Source: Psychrobacter sp. FDAARGOS_221 (GTDB taxonomy: Bacteria; Pseudomonadota; Gammaproteobacteria; Pseudomonadales; Moraxellaceae). Taken from it: a stretch of DNA of 64,000 bases. Where the stretch lies: positions 434,001-498,000 of the forward strand of contig NZ_NWFK02000001.1 in assembly GCF_002313155.2 (NCBI RefSeq), read 5' to 3'. This document shows, piece by piece, positions 17,786 to 27,499 of the stretch (position 1 is its first letter; each line of letters starts with the position of its first letter). Under the pieces are notes generated by a model, which worked only from the letters and a program-made list of their open reading frames with translations, was not told the DNA's origin and ran no database searches. A program made the translations under genes and the position numbers.

Positions 17786-18565
17786 GTAATGATGCTTTAA
17801 TACTTTTTTCTCTAACCACTTGACCAAGCCAATGAGTAAAATAGTCAAAAAGCTAATCAAAAAAATAACCGCGAACATGCTGTCCAAATCATAAGACTTA
17901 CGCACTCGAGTCATATACACCCCTAACCCATGATAACCGCCAAGCCACTCTGCAATCACCGCAGAAATAAGGGCATATGACAGCGCTACTTTTAAACCTG
18001 TAAAAAAAGAGCCCATGGCGGATGGTATCTTCAGATGACGATATAACTGATATTTAGACGCCTTCATCGATTTAAATAGGTTCAGATGCTCACGGCTTAC
18101 GGATTGATAACCATCAATTAAGGCAATGGTAATCGGAAAAAAAACCGCCAATATGACTAGCACCACTTTTGGGGTAATACCATAACCCAACCAAATGATA
18201 AGCAGTGGCGCAATGGCAATGGTCGGTATGGTTTGGTTAAGCAGGATAACAGGATAGATCAGCTCTTTGACCGTTTTTGACAAATCCATGCAGATAGAAA
18301 GCACAAAGCTTATCAGCAGCCCTATGGTTGTTCCAATCACTGCAGTTGCTAAGGTATATTTAGAATGCTGCATCAGCAGTGGAAAATCTTCAATAAAGGC
18401 TTGCACAATCTGTAATGGTGACGGCAATAAATAGTCAGGGATCAACCCAAACTGAACGCACAGCTGCCATATCAGCAATATCATAATCACTAAGATATGG
18501 CTTTTAAATAGATTAATGGCTTGCCTGCCCGTTTGGCGACCTTTATCGTTCACTGTCATTGTCAA
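17780..18565 (-). CDS. ABC transporter permease of the NMT1/ThiY-type importer
   Basis: The inner-membrane channel subunit (261 residues) with about six helices. It has the BPD_transp_1 coupling motif EHLNLFKSMKASKYQLYRHLKIPSAMGSFFTGLKVALSYALI (quoted here only to locate residues about 165-205; key residues are the conserved EAA-type A/G and P). It belongs to the SsuC/TauC/ThiX group. It is the first gene of the operon; the binding-protein start lies 48 nt downstream, the gap being partly made of the 15-bp tandem repeat. Confidence 0.88.
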   Translation of the reverse strand: MTMTVNDKGRQTGRQAINLFKSHILVIMILLIWQLCVQFGLIPDYLLPSPLQIVQAFIEDFPLLMQHSKYTLATAVIGTTIGLLISFVLSICMDLSKTVKELIYPVILLNQTIPTIAIAPLLIIWLGYGITPKVVLVILAVFFPITIALIDGYQSVSREHLNLFKSMKASKYQLYRHLKIPSAMGSFFTGLKVALSYALISAVIAEWLGGYHGLGVYMTRVRKSYDLDSMFAVIFLISFLTILLIGLVKWLEKKVLKHHYL

Positions 18566-18913
18566 TATTCTCGGTGCTGCTTTGGGTAATGGATAAAGTG
18601 ATAACGTAATGCCTAGTGTTTAGAATTTCACAACAAATACTATATAAAGCCTAAATTCTACACATAGCATACTATTCATTGCGATTCTAACAAAATTATT
18701 GATTCTATGGCGCATTTATATCACGATGCGGCTGTATATGACTAATTCATTACTATTAACTTTACTATTAATTCGACACTATTAACCCTAATAATACTTG
18801 TAACCCTAAGTGAGTTGGCTGCTACAGAGTCAGTAAATTTTACCCATATAAAAAGAGCCCTTGGCATCATATACCAAGGGCTCTTTTTTTTGTTTAAAGC
18901 TTAAAGTTAACGG
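18566..18913. other. Spacer between the ABC operon and the dehydrogenase gene
   Basis: About 350 bp, AT-rich, containing the dehydrogenase terminator (18850-18890). The ABC operon promoter should lie in its left part. No TPP-riboswitch signature (CTGAGA ... ACC, GATCTGG) was found on the minus strand. Confidence 0.55.
18850..18890 (-). terminator. Intrinsic terminator of the SSADH-type gene
   Basis: AAAAAGAGCCCTTGG and CCAAGGGCTCTTTTT form a 15-bp stem around CATCATATA. T runs exist on both strands. It lies 24 nt beyond the dehydrogenase stop codon. Confidence 0.9.
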
Positions 18914-20305
18914 TTATACCGGTGATTTGTTAATCACAAATAGAGACTTCTCATTAACGAACTCTTTCATACCTGAGCCGCCATGCTCACGTCCATAACC
19001 TGAGTTTTTAACACCGCCAAATGGTAAGCCAGGATTAACGAGACCATAACCGTTGATGTTCACCATACCAGTGTCAAAGTAAGTCTTAGCCAATTCGATT
19101 GCTTTGTCTTCATCTTTAGTGAAGATACCGCCGCCTAAACCATAACGGCTGTCATTGGCAATGCGCATGGCATCATCCGTATCTTTGGCGCGGATTAAGG
19201 CCACTGCTGGTCCAAATAGCTCGTCGTCATAGGCAGGCTGACCTGGTTTAACATCTTCCAAAATCACTGGCGGGAAGAAGTTACCTTTCGAACCTTCTGG
19301 TACTTGACCACAAACTGTCTTTTTAGCGCCTTTATCGACACTTTCTTGTACTTGCTTCTCGATGGTCTCAACTTGCTGCTTCATCGATAATGGACCAAGG
19401 TCGGTTGCTTCATCCATTGGGTCACCGATTTTGTAACCTTCAAACTCTTTGATAAGTTTTTCACGGAATTCATCATAAACGCTATCAACAACCACAAAGC
19501 GCTTAGCAGCAACACAAGTCTCACCATTGTTATAAAGGCGAGCATACGCGCAAGTTTTAACAGCTAAGTCTAGATCAGCATCATCTAATACCAAGAAGGC
19601 ATCGTTAGAGCCAAGCTCCATCACTGTTTTCTTAAGCACGCTTGCTGCTTGCTGTGCAACCGTTGCACCGGCTTTATCACTACCAGTTAAGGTCACACCG
19701 CGCACATAATCGTTATAGATAACCTGTTCAGATTGATCATGGCTAATCACCAAGGTGCGGAACAGCTCATTTGGCAAATCAGAATCATGTAAGATTTTTT
19801 CAATCAATAAGCCTGAGCCTGTTACATTAGACGCGTGCTTTAACAAGATAGCATTACCAGCCATTAGGTTAGCAATAGTGTAACGAATCACTTGATAAGC
19901 TGGATAGTTCCAAGGCTGGATACCATAGATAATACCCATAGGCTGATAGGTAACGATACCTTTATCCATGCCTTCGATTTCACGCACATCATCTGCTAAA
20001 TCTTTAGGGCCATTCGCAGCGGTAAAATCACAAATTGCTTTACAAAGATCAACTTCTTGCAAGCTTTGCTGATAAGTCTTACCACGCTCAGTGGTCATCA
20101 TCTTCGCCAGTTCTTCTTTGTGCTTAATCAGCGAGTCACCAATAGAGTTAATGATTTTTGCACGCTCATCCAGTGATTTTAAGCGCCAGTCTAAAAAAGC
20201 ATTGTGTGATGCTTCTAGAATGTCATTAACCTCTTTATCACTCATATAATCATATGATTGTAGGTCTTCGCCTGTATAAGGGTTTACGGTAGTAATATCC
20301 GCCAT
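18914..20305 (-). CDS. NAD(P)-dependent succinate-semialdehyde dehydrogenase family
   Basis: An aldehyde dehydrogenase of the short SSADH type (463 residues, like E. coli Sad/YneI). The general base E230 is in VMELGSNDAFLVLDDAD and the nucleophile C264 in NNGETCVAAKRF. The cofactor region GIIYGIQPWNYP and the C-terminal GLVNPGLPFGGVKNSGYGREHG are typical. The expected reaction is oxidation of succinate semialdehyde to succinate, feeding the TCA cycle; other aliphatic aldehydes are possible. A LysR regulator gene lies upstream on the same strand, but a terminator (20746-20774) separates them, so this gene probably has its own promoter in 20306-20745. Confidence 0.88.
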   Translation of the reverse strand: MADITTVNPYTGEDLQSYDYMSDKEVNDILEASHNAFLDWRLKSLDERAKIINSIGDSLIKHKEELAKMMTTERGKTYQQSLQEVDLCKAICDFTAANGPKDLADDVREIEGMDKGIVTYQPMGIIYGIQPWNYPAYQVIRYTIANLMAGNAILLKHASNVTGSGLLIEKILHDSDLPNELFRTLVISHDQSEQVIYNDYVRGVTLTGSDKAGATVAQQAASVLKKTVMELGSNDAFLVLDDADLDLAVKTCAYARLYNNGETCVAAKRFVVVDSVYDEFREKLIKEFEGYKIGDPMDEATDLGPLSMKQQVETIEKQVQESVDKGAKKTVCGQVPEGSKGNFFPPVILEDVKPGQPAYDDELFGPAVALIRAKDTDDAMRIANDSRYGLGGGIFTKDEDKAIELAKTYFDTGMVNINGYGLVNPGLPFGGVKNSGYGREHGGSGMKEFVNEKSLFVINKSPV

Positions 20306-20820
20306 AATAATATTCCTTTTTTATAATTCGATGTGTTTATTAGATTGGAGCAATGGCATCTTTCTAATTGTCTTGTCTATCTAGCTTTGCCAATCTAGCT
20401 TTCTGTTTATTGCCGTTGCTCACTGTTTGCTGTTAGCACTTGATTTACTTAATTAGCATAGCAGTGATAGTAGGACGACTCATTATTAACATGTTAAAAA
20501 CTGTCAGTACTATGTTAATAACCGCCCGATTCATTAATGTTGTGTAAGTGGTTCAATCGCAGCTAATAAGTGACTGTATATAGGTTTAACCAGTACGCCC
20601 TCTTATTCACTGTATTTAGGCTTATTAGATGTAGTCTCATTAGCTGTTAAACACTTTTTATTGTCTATTTTATTTTCTAAAAATTTTAAAGTTAAAAGCC
20701 TGAATGCACGACTTATAGACCCAATACAACTACTAAACCAAACGTAAAAAAGCCAGTCACAGGGGACTGGCTTTAAAATAAGCGCTAAATAACGCGAGAT
20801 TAATGACTAACAACAGTCTG
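20306..20820. other. Spacer between the SSADH-type gene and the LysR gene
   Basis: About 515 bp. Apart from the LysR terminator near the right end and a repeated ATCTAGCTTT word at about 20377-20403, I see no gene, RNA or clear operator. Confidence 0.5.
20746..20774 (-). terminator. Intrinsic terminator of the LysR gene
   Basis: AAAGCCAGTC and GACTGGCTTT form a 10-bp stem with a 6-nt loop; on the minus strand it is followed by TTT. It lies about 47 nt beyond the regulator's stop codon. Confidence 0.85.
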
Positions 20821-21810
20821 TTAAAACAAATGACTCATGGTCGGTGTCTCGTTTTCATCTTGCTGCTCATCAGCGACCACTTGACGTGCCACATGCATAA
20901 TTAACTGACGTAGCCATCTATGTGCCGGATGATGTTGTAATAAAGGTGACCAGGCCATGGTAAGCTCAAATTCTGGAATGAAAAATGGCGGCTCTTTTAA
21001 CACAATACTGTCATTGTTGGCCTGCATTCTTGCGACACGCGTCGGCAAAGTTGCAATCAAATCTTTGTTGGCTGCCAGCATCGCAGGCATCTGATAATGA
21101 CGGGTAAAGACGCTGATTTGTCGCTTTTGACCCAAACGCTGTAAGGCTTGGTCAATGGACCCTAGACCGCCCGACTTATCTGGGTTTACCCCAAAGCCAA
21201 CGCCCATACCGGTTTTAGATACCCACACGTGCTGCGCTTTTAGATAATTCTTGAGGTTAAAGCGATGCGCGTAAGGACTATCAGCAGATAGCAAACAACT
21301 GAACGTATCACGCCATACCAATACCTGGTGAAAGCTTTGAGGAATCTCATTAAAGCGGTTAATCGCTAAGTCCACTCGCCCCTGCTCCATATCTCGATAA
21401 GACACGTCAGATGGGGTCAAAAAGTCCAAAATAACATTAGGTGCTTCTGAGCGCAGTGCTTTGACCAGACGCGGCACAAGCGTTGCCTCTGCATAATCTG
21501 AGGTCATGATACGGAACACACGAGAGGTACTATAAGGTCGAAACTCGGTACGTGGCTCTAGCAGCTGGGTTAACTCCGCTAAAATCTCACGCACTCTTGG
21601 TTGCAATTCTAACGCACGCTCTGTCGGCGTCATACCTTCTGAGGAACGCACTAATAATGGGTCATTAAATAGTTTGCGCAAACGGCGCAAGATATTACTC
21701 ATTGCTGGCTGAGTGATACCTAATTGCTCTGCTGCGCGTGTCACGTTTTTTTCTCGTAATAACACATCTAAATTTACTAATAAATTTAAATCGACCCTCT
21801 GTAGATTCAT
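20821..21810 (-). CDS. LysR family transcriptional regulator
   Basis: A 329-residue LysR-type regulator. The winged HTH occupies about 1-62, with NVTRAAEQLGITQPAMSNILRRLRKLF as recognition region. The opening MNLQRVDLNLLVNLDVLLRE is typical of the NodD/SyrM/LeuO-like branch. An effector domain follows (about 92-300), then a polar C-terminal tail (VVADEQQDENETPT). The target is unknown. It is divergent from isocitrate lyase across a 767-bp gap and upstream of the SSADH-type gene, so either is a candidate; divergence from aceA is the more classical layout. Confidence 0.9.
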   Translation of the reverse strand: MNLQRVDLNLLVNLDVLLREKNVTRAAEQLGITQPAMSNILRRLRKLFNDPLLVRSSEGMTPTERALELQPRVREILAELTQLLEPRTEFRPYSTSRVFRIMTSDYAEATLVPRLVKALRSEAPNVILDFLTPSDVSYRDMEQGRVDLAINRFNEIPQSFHQVLVWRDTFSCLLSADSPYAHRFNLKNYLKAQHVWVSKTGMGVGFGVNPDKSGGLGSIDQALQRLGQKRQISVFTRHYQMPAMLAANKDLIATLPTRVARMQANNDSIVLKEPPFFIPEFELTMAWSPLLQHHPAHRWLRQLIMHVARQVVADEQQDENETPTMSHLF

Positions 21811-22577
21811 AATACTCTCTGACTGTTATATATATTTATAGGTAGTTATTTTCGATGTTATAGGTATAGCTCAGCTGTCATCTCGCCTGTCATATTGGTG
21901 CTTATATTGATAAAAATTCTATGACTTACTATGACTTCTGATAGCTTATTTTTGCTTCTAATTCTGCTTTTAATACTGTTTCTAATCTTGCTTAAGCAGT
22001 CCTGTTTAGGGACTTGTTTTTGATCACGGTGTTTTAACTGTTAATTGCTTTAACGTGTGTTGATTCACACCATGCTGGCAGCGCTTAATCTGTTAACTGT
22101 TCCTCTATTTGAAGTCGTGTTTGTATTAAGCAAAAACAGTGTTTGTATCTCCCAAAACAGCGACATTCGCTACAAAATAGATTTAGGCACTAATATTGGG
22201 TCAAAAACTAGGATTTAAAACCGCCTCAAAGCCATACTCACATTGTACTATAATTTAAATAAATACCCAAGATAACCGTCATAAACTAGATAAATCTAAT
22301 GAATATGGTTATAGTGATTGCAAGTGTTAAGGGCATAGTGGTGAATCACTATCAATTTATGATTGGTTTATTTGAACACCGAACACCTATTAGATTAAAC
22401 CAACATAAAATGAAACATTTAGCAGTTATTATCCTAAAATAACGAGACAATCTATTGATTAGATATCTCTCGTATCCATGAGTTAAATAATGCTGAGTTA
22501 AATGAGGATTATACTTTTTTTCTACATTTAGCAGGCATTTATTTTACCCAACCCATCCTCAATCAAGGAGACAATTG
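21811..22577. other. Long divergent region between the LysR gene and aceA
   Basis: 767 bp with no credible gene. It contains a 12-bp imperfect tandem repeat (21954-22001), a TATAAT at 22249-22254 without a good -35, and TGAGTTAAAT repeated at about 22481-22505. The isocitrate lyase ribosome binding site (AAGGAG 22565-22570) closes it. Control elements for aceA are likely here, but I cannot assign them. Confidence 0.5.
21954..22001. repeat. Imperfect 12-bp tandem repeat, four copies
   Basis: Successive 12-base units are GCTTCTAATTCT, GCTTTTAATACT, GTTTCTAATCTT and GCTTAAGCAGTC. The last copy has diverged most. It lies in the non-coding LysR-aceA gap. Confidence 0.65.
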
Positions 22578-24161
22578 ATGTCAACTTATAAATCAGCTAT
22601 TGACCATATCCGTGAAATCAAAGCAAAACATGGCAACTGGAATAACATCAGTGAAGCTGATGCTGCGCGTATGATGGTTCAAAACCGTTTCAAAACTGGT
22701 CTTGATATCGCTAAGTACACCGCTGCTATCATGCGTAAAGATATGGCCGAGTATGATGCCGACAACTCTAAGTACACTCAGTCTCTTGGTGCATGGCATG
22801 GCTTTATCGCCCAGCAAACAATGTACGCTAAGAAAAAATACTTCGGTACAACTTCAAAAACTTACATCTACCTATCTGGTTGGATGGTAGCTGCTCTACG
22901 TTCAGAGCTTGGTCCATTACCTGACCAATCAATGCACGAAAAAACTACTGTTCCTCAATTGATTGAAGAAATCTACACTTTCTTACGTCAAGCTGACGCT
23001 AAAGTATTAAACGACTACTTCCGTGAGCTTAACGCTGCTAAAGAAGCGGGTCAAGACACTTCAGCTATCGAAGAAAAAATCAACAACTTTGATTCACACG
23101 TTGTGCCAATTATCGCTGACATCGACGCAGGTTTCGGTAACGAAGAAGCAACTTACCTATTAACTAAAGCTATGATCGAAGCCGGTGCTTGTGCTATCCA
23201 GATCGAAAACCAAGTATCTGACGCGAAGCAGTGTGGTCACCAAGCTGGTAAAGTAACTGTACCACATGAAGACTTCATCTCTAAGCTAAACGCTATCCGT
23301 TATGCATTCTTAGAGCTAGGCGTTGACGACGGTGTTATCGTTGCCCGTACTGACTCTGAAGGTGCATCACTAACTCAGAAAATCCCAGTATCTGAAAAAC
23401 CAGGTGACTTAGCTTCTAAATACATCGACTTCATCGACGTTGAAGAAATCGACATCGCTGATGCGAAAGAAAACGACGTACTATTAAAGCGTGACGGTAA
23501 ACTAGTTCGTCCAGTTCGTCTAGCTAACGGTTTATATCAGTTCCGTGAAGAAACTAACATCGACCGTGTTGTTCTTGACTGTGTAACTGCTCTAGAAAAC
23601 GGTGCTGACCTTCTATGGATCGAAACACCAACGCCAGACGTCGCTCACATCAAATCAATGGTTGACCGTATTAAAGAGCAACGCCCAGAAGCGAAGCTAG
23701 TATACAATAACAGCCCATCGTTCAACTGGACTCTAAACTTCCGTAAGCAAGTTATCGCTAAGTGGGAAGAAGAAGGTAAAGATATCTCAGCATACGACAA
23801 GAACAACTTGATGAGTGCTGACTATGACGGTACTGAGCTTGACGCTGCTGCTGACTTAGCTGCTAAGAACTTCCAGAAAGATGCGTCACGTGAAGCAGGT
23901 GTATTCCATCACCTAATCACTCTACCTACTTACCACACTACAGCTCTTAGCGTTCACGAACTTGCTAAAGGCTACTTCGGTGAAGACGGTATGCTTGCTT
24001 ATGCAGCTGGCGTACAACGTAAAGAAATCCGTGAAGGTATCTCTTGCGTTAAGCACCAAGCAATGGCTGGTTCAGACTTAGGTGACGATCACAAAGAAAT
24101 CTTCTCTGGTGATAACGCACTTAAAGCTGGCGGTGAGAAAAACACAATGAACCAGTTCTAA
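22578..24161 (+). CDS. aceA: Isocitrate lyase
   Basis: The first enzyme of the glyoxylate shunt: isocitrate to glyoxylate and succinate, needed for growth on acetate or fatty acids. The catalytic cysteine loop is KQCGHQAGK, a Pseudomonas/Acinetobacter-type form of KKCGH. Metal-site acids are in PIIADIDAGFGNEEATYLL. The protein is 527 residues, the long type that I associate with these genera. ATG 22578 is chosen over the TTG immediately before it because AAGGAG lies seven bases upstream. The codons look optimised, suggesting high expression. The gene is monocistronic with a strong terminator; malate synthase is not in the window. Confidence 0.97.
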   Translation: MSTYKSAIDHIREIKAKHGNWNNISEADAARMMVQNRFKTGLDIAKYTAAIMRKDMAEYDADNSKYTQSLGAWHGFIAQQTMYAKKKYFGTTSKTYIYLSGWMVAALRSELGPLPDQSMHEKTTVPQLIEEIYTFLRQADAKVLNDYFRELNAAKEAGQDTSAIEEKINNFDSHVVPIIADIDAGFGNEEATYLLTKAMIEAGACAIQIENQVSDAKQCGHQAGKVTVPHEDFISKLNAIRYAFLELGVDDGVIVARTDSEGASLTQKIPVSEKPGDLASKYIDFIDVEEIDIADAKENDVLLKRDGKLVRPVRLANGLYQFREETNIDRVVLDCVTALENGADLLWIETPTPDVAHIKSMVDRIKEQRPEAKLVYNNSPSFNWTLNFRKQVIAKWEEEGKDISAYDKNNLMSADYDGTELDAAADLAAKNFQKDASREAGVFHHLITLPTYHTTALSVHELAKGYFGEDGMLAYAAGVQRKEIREGISCVKHQAMAGSDLGDDHKEIFSGDNALKAGGEKNTMNQF

Positions 24162-24198
24162 GAACGCTTTATAAAAGATTCTTAGTTCATCATTGAAC

Positions 24199-24236
24199 AA
24201 AAAGTCGCTCTAACTTCGGTTAGGGCGACTTTTTTT
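24199..24236 (+). terminator. Intrinsic terminator of aceA
   Basis: AAAAAGTCGCTCTAAC and GTTAGGGCGACTTTTTT form a stem closed by a TTCG tetraloop, followed by a T run. It lies 38 nt after the stop codon. Confidence 0.93.
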
Positions 24237-24569
24237 ATGTTTGGATATTTAATTTATAGTATTTTCATCTAAATGAAATAACATTTATATTAATTATTCA
24301 GTATGTTTTATTATTTTTTAAAGAGAGATTTTTTGAAGCAAGAGTTTCTGGATAAGGCATTTTTTGATATTTATTTTAATTATTCATTGTCATTGACGTA
24401 ATAACCGGATACTGTCATCAATATGTCATTTTAATCTGCTTGTTATTGAGAGCCACTTATCCTAGGATATTGCTTAACGGCATCACCTCTTTTTTATTAT
24501 TTATTAAATTATTTTCAATAACAATAAAAACCTGTTCCCTAACCCCTATCAAAGATCCAAGGAAGCTCT
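24237..24569. other. AT-rich spacer before the CYTH-CHAD gene
   Basis: About 330 bp with no gene or RNA recognised. The CYTH-CHAD ribosome binding site (CAAGGAAG) is at its right end. Confidence 0.5.
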
Positions 24570-26087
24570 ATGCAAGAGATAGAACTGAAGTTTTTAGTAC
24601 CTCAATACAAAATTGACGCCCTGATGCGTCAGGCAAAAATAAAATCCTCTGTCACTTCTCAGTTAGCGGCTCATTATTTTGACACCCCTACTAATGCATT
24701 GGCCAGTGCAGGCATGGCATTGCGTATTCGTAAAGAAGGTGACACTTGGGTACAAACCTTAAAATCAAGTGGCGATGGCATGGCCTCACGTGGTGAACAA
24801 AATAACACCTTAGATGAAGAGCAGATTGCCACCGCATTAGAACAAGACAATCTTTATCCTGATTTATCCTTATATGATGATGCAAAAACATCAAAAGCCA
24901 TTAATCAATTGACCGCCAATCAAGCAGGCGATCAACAAACGATATTAACCCGTCAATATGTGACCGATGTTGAACGCACCACTCGATTAATTAAAAGAGA
25001 CAATAATGTCATCGAAATGGCTTATGACGAAGGTAAAGTGGTCCATGGCGAAGACAGCCAAATCACACAGCCGATTCATGAAATAGAATTTGAATTGGTC
25101 GAAGGCGAAGTCAGTTATCTATTTGAAATTGCCAAAACCTGGTGTAAGCGTTATCAGCTGTGTATATCGACTGTGACTAAAGCTGAGCGCGGCGGATTAT
25201 TATTAGAAGATAAACTGTTTGCTGACGCCACAAAAGCAGATTTAAAACAACTGTCTGTACATAGCAAAATGAGCAAGCCACAGTTTATGCGCGCCGTTAT
25301 ACATAACTGCATGATTCAGATTCTACCCAATGCCAGCGCTATTGCTGCCGGTAGTGACGATGGCAATCATGTACATCAGTTGCGTGTCGGGCTGCGTCGT
25401 CTACGTACTGCGTTAAAGTTCTTTGATGGGTTCTCATCAGATATTAATCCTGAATGGTTACCTATCTTAAAGCAGACCTTTAGTCTATTGGGTGATTTTC
25501 GTGATAGAGAGCTGCTACAGACTAAAACCCAGCCTATGCTAGAGTCAGTTGGCGGACCTTTTGTAGATTGGTCTGATGAGCGTGACAATCTGGCAGTGAT
25601 GCCGATTGATGCAGTACGTGCTAATGACTTTCAGCTAACCTTACTAGAGCTGATTGAATACACCATGAGTAGTGCCAAGCAAGATCAAGTCAGCCGTAAA
25701 TCTTCAGCGAAAGAAGCCACTACTGCTATCTTAAACAAGTTATATAACAAGATTAGCAAAGCCAGTGATCACTTTGCCGATTTGAGCATTGATGAGCAAC
25801 ATGATGTGCGTAAGCGTCTTAAAAGCTTACGCTATGTGTCTGAATTTGTGCGCCCTATGTACAAAAAGAAAAAGACCAAAGCCTTCTTAAAGTATTTAGA
25901 ACCTGCACAAGAAGTATTGGGTGAATATAATGACAACATCGTGGGGCACCTATTTTATGCTGAAAAGACCAACAAAGATGCCAATGCTTGGTTTGCCGTG
26001 GGTTATTTTAGCGCAAAAGAAGTTTATGCCAGTCAGCAGTGCGCTGAGTGTTTGAAACAAGTCAGAGATGCGCCAATATTTTGGTAG
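24570..26087 (+). CDS. CYTH and CHAD domain protein (inorganic triphosphatase-like)
   Basis: A 505-residue two-domain protein like E. coli YgiF. The N-terminal CYTH domain (about 1-205) carries the metal-binding E3/E5/K7 signature in MQEIELKFLV, plus MALRIRKEGDTWVQTLK and IHEIEFELVEGE. The C-terminal CHAD domain (about 230-500) is helical and histidine/arginine-rich: HVHQLRVGLRRLRTALKFF and HDVRKRLKSLRYVSEF. CYTH enzymes hydrolyse triphosphate; CHAD domains bind polyphosphate. The likely role is inorganic triphosphate or polyphosphate metabolism. No ppk or ppx is adjacent. Confidence 0.9.
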   Translation: MQEIELKFLVPQYKIDALMRQAKIKSSVTSQLAAHYFDTPTNALASAGMALRIRKEGDTWVQTLKSSGDGMASRGEQNNTLDEEQIATALEQDNLYPDLSLYDDAKTSKAINQLTANQAGDQQTILTRQYVTDVERTTRLIKRDNNVIEMAYDEGKVVHGEDSQITQPIHEIEFELVEGEVSYLFEIAKTWCKRYQLCISTVTKAERGGLLLEDKLFADATKADLKQLSVHSKMSKPQFMRAVIHNCMIQILPNASAIAAGSDDGNHVHQLRVGLRRLRTALKFFDGFSSDINPEWLPILKQTFSLLGDFRDRELLQTKTQPMLESVGGPFVDWSDERDNLAVMPIDAVRANDFQLTLLELIEYTMSSAKQDQVSRKSSAKEATTAILNKLYNKISKASDHFADLSIDEQHDVRKRLKSLRYVSEFVRPMYKKKKTKAFLKYLEPAQEVLGEYNDNIVGHLFYAEKTNKDANAWFAVGYFSAKEVYASQQCAECLKQVRDAPIFW

Positions 26088-26285
26088 CCTCTAGCTTTGA
26101 CAGCGGCTAGCTTTTACGAAATTCCTAGCTTTTAAAGAGCTTAGTTTTAGATAGCCTCTAGGAGTTATGGTTGTCGTCAGTCAATTGGCTGAGCGTTAAG
26201 CGCATTGGCTTAGGTAAAATCAAGGGTTGTATCTCGGGGCAAACGCCCTTATGATATCTGCAAATCATGTAAAACAGTAGATACC

Positions 26286-27425
26286 ATGACAGCCCTTTTA
26301 CCGACACGCGTTTCAATTTACGACTTCTTGTTCGAAGACACTCAGCCGATTGATGCCCTATTGGCAGATCAGGGCAATATCTCTTTGCCACAAGCACGCA
26401 TATTAGTTGAAAATGGCATTCAAGCCATTATTAGCGGCTTGCTGGCATATCATCAAAACTATGGCGCTGATGCGGTATTAAAAAAACTGCTTAGCCGTAG
26501 TCAAATCAAAGAACTGCGTAAACACAATGCGTTTAACTTAGATACCATGCATACCGCAATGCAACACGGACAAAATGTCAGTGATGCCTTGTTTGAAAGC
26601 GTGGAAGTGCAAAAAGCGGTGTGTAAAAAGCTGGGTCAATTAACCGATCTTAGTGCTGGTCAAGTGCGTCCATTATTAGGGGCGCTGAGCATATTGTGCT
26701 TGCGCGAAATTGCTATCTTAGCTGACTTCGCTCAGCTCGATGCCAGTGAATTAGACACTTGGTTTAAACAGCAGCCTCAATTTTTGCATTTAGATCGTAA
26801 GATTGCCAATCTCACTTTAAATGAGAATATTTGTGATGCCAACGCGTTTAAGATGCCTACATTTGATATCAATTGGGGTCAACTAACCGGTTGTCACTTA
26901 CCCAAAAGCAATAACGGCATCATGAGTGCTGAACAAATGCCACATTACGCCAAAGTCATCGGTCGCACCACCCAAACTACCAGTCAGACGCCTCAAACCA
27001 CTGAAGATGGACAGCTGATTGTTGATAAAGCAGACAACAGCAATATTTTGACATTCTGTGCGATGGACAATATTGCACTGCCCTATCAACGCTGGATGCT
27101 ACAACTGGCTAAAATATCAGATATTTATTTGAGCCGTAATCGCTTAAAAGTTGCGCCAGAACCTGCACAGCCACCTTCAAGACCCTTTGTTAGCTTTGGC
27201 TTCCTAGATAACAAAACTCCAGAAACCAATAATCATAGTGCAGCAGTGGTCACTGACCAAAACAAACCATTATGGAAAAACCCTGTGCTTATCTTATTGG
27301 TATTAGTGATTGGTGCACTGTCATTATTGGCTGTCGGTAAATATCAATACAAAAAATCCCATGCCGATCCAGCGGAACAAGCCACACAAAAACAGCCTGT
27401 AACCAAAAAACCAGACTCTCATTAA
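26286..27425 (+). CDS. Unknown protein with C-terminal membrane anchor
   Basis: I do not recognise this protein firmly. The first ~200 residues are helical and contain two similar-looking repeats reminiscent of the DUF937 type: QARILVENGIQAIISGLLAYHQNYGADAVLKKLL, then LSAGQVRPLLGALSILCL (both located here by their hydrophobic spacing). Residues about 225-320 form a polar Gln/Thr/Pro linker. A single hydrophobic helix (about 335-355, ILLVLVIGALSLLAVG) is followed by a charged tail (KKSHADPAEQATQKQ). The topology suggests a cytosolic domain tethered to the membrane. The 3' end lies inside the terminator hairpin 27404-27449. It sits between the CYTH-CHAD gene and convergent ruvB. Confidence 0.6.
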   Translation: MTALLPTRVSIYDFLFEDTQPIDALLADQGNISLPQARILVENGIQAIISGLLAYHQNYGADAVLKKLLSRSQIKELRKHNAFNLDTMHTAMQHGQNVSDALFESVEVQKAVCKKLGQLTDLSAGQVRPLLGALSILCLREIAILADFAQLDASELDTWFKQQPQFLHLDRKIANLTLNENICDANAFKMPTFDINWGQLTGCHLPKSNNGIMSAEQMPHYAKVIGRTTQTTSQTPQTTEDGQLIVDKADNSNILTFCAMDNIALPYQRWMLQLAKISDIYLSRNRLKVAPEPAQPPSRPFVSFGFLDNKTPETNNHSAAVVTDQNKPLWKNPVLILLVLVIGALSLLAVGKYQYKKSHADPAEQATQKQPVTKKPDSH

Positions 27426-27449
27426 ATGACTAATGCGAGTCTGGCTTTT
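27404..27449. terminator. Bidirectional terminator overlapping a gene end
   Basis: CCAGACTC (27411-27418) pairs with GAGTCTGG (27437-27444), flanked by an A run on the left and CTTTT on the right. The left arm is coding for the last residues of the anchored unknown protein. On the minus strand it can end ruvB transcripts. Confidence 0.8.
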
Positions 27450-27499
27450 ATAGACAACGGTAATCCATTAAATTCTGATAATGCGTTAGATACCAAACA

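Noticed and set aside
18566..18850. TPP riboswitch before the ThiY-type operon
   Set aside because: The conserved aptamer words were not found on the minus strand by eye.
21954..22001. CRISPR-like array
   Set aside because: Units are only 12 bp, contiguous and without spacers; it is a simple imperfect tandem repeat.
26088..26285. Repeated CTAGCTTT words after the CYTH-CHAD gene
   Set aside because: Short, irregular and without symmetry; treated as degenerate spacer.
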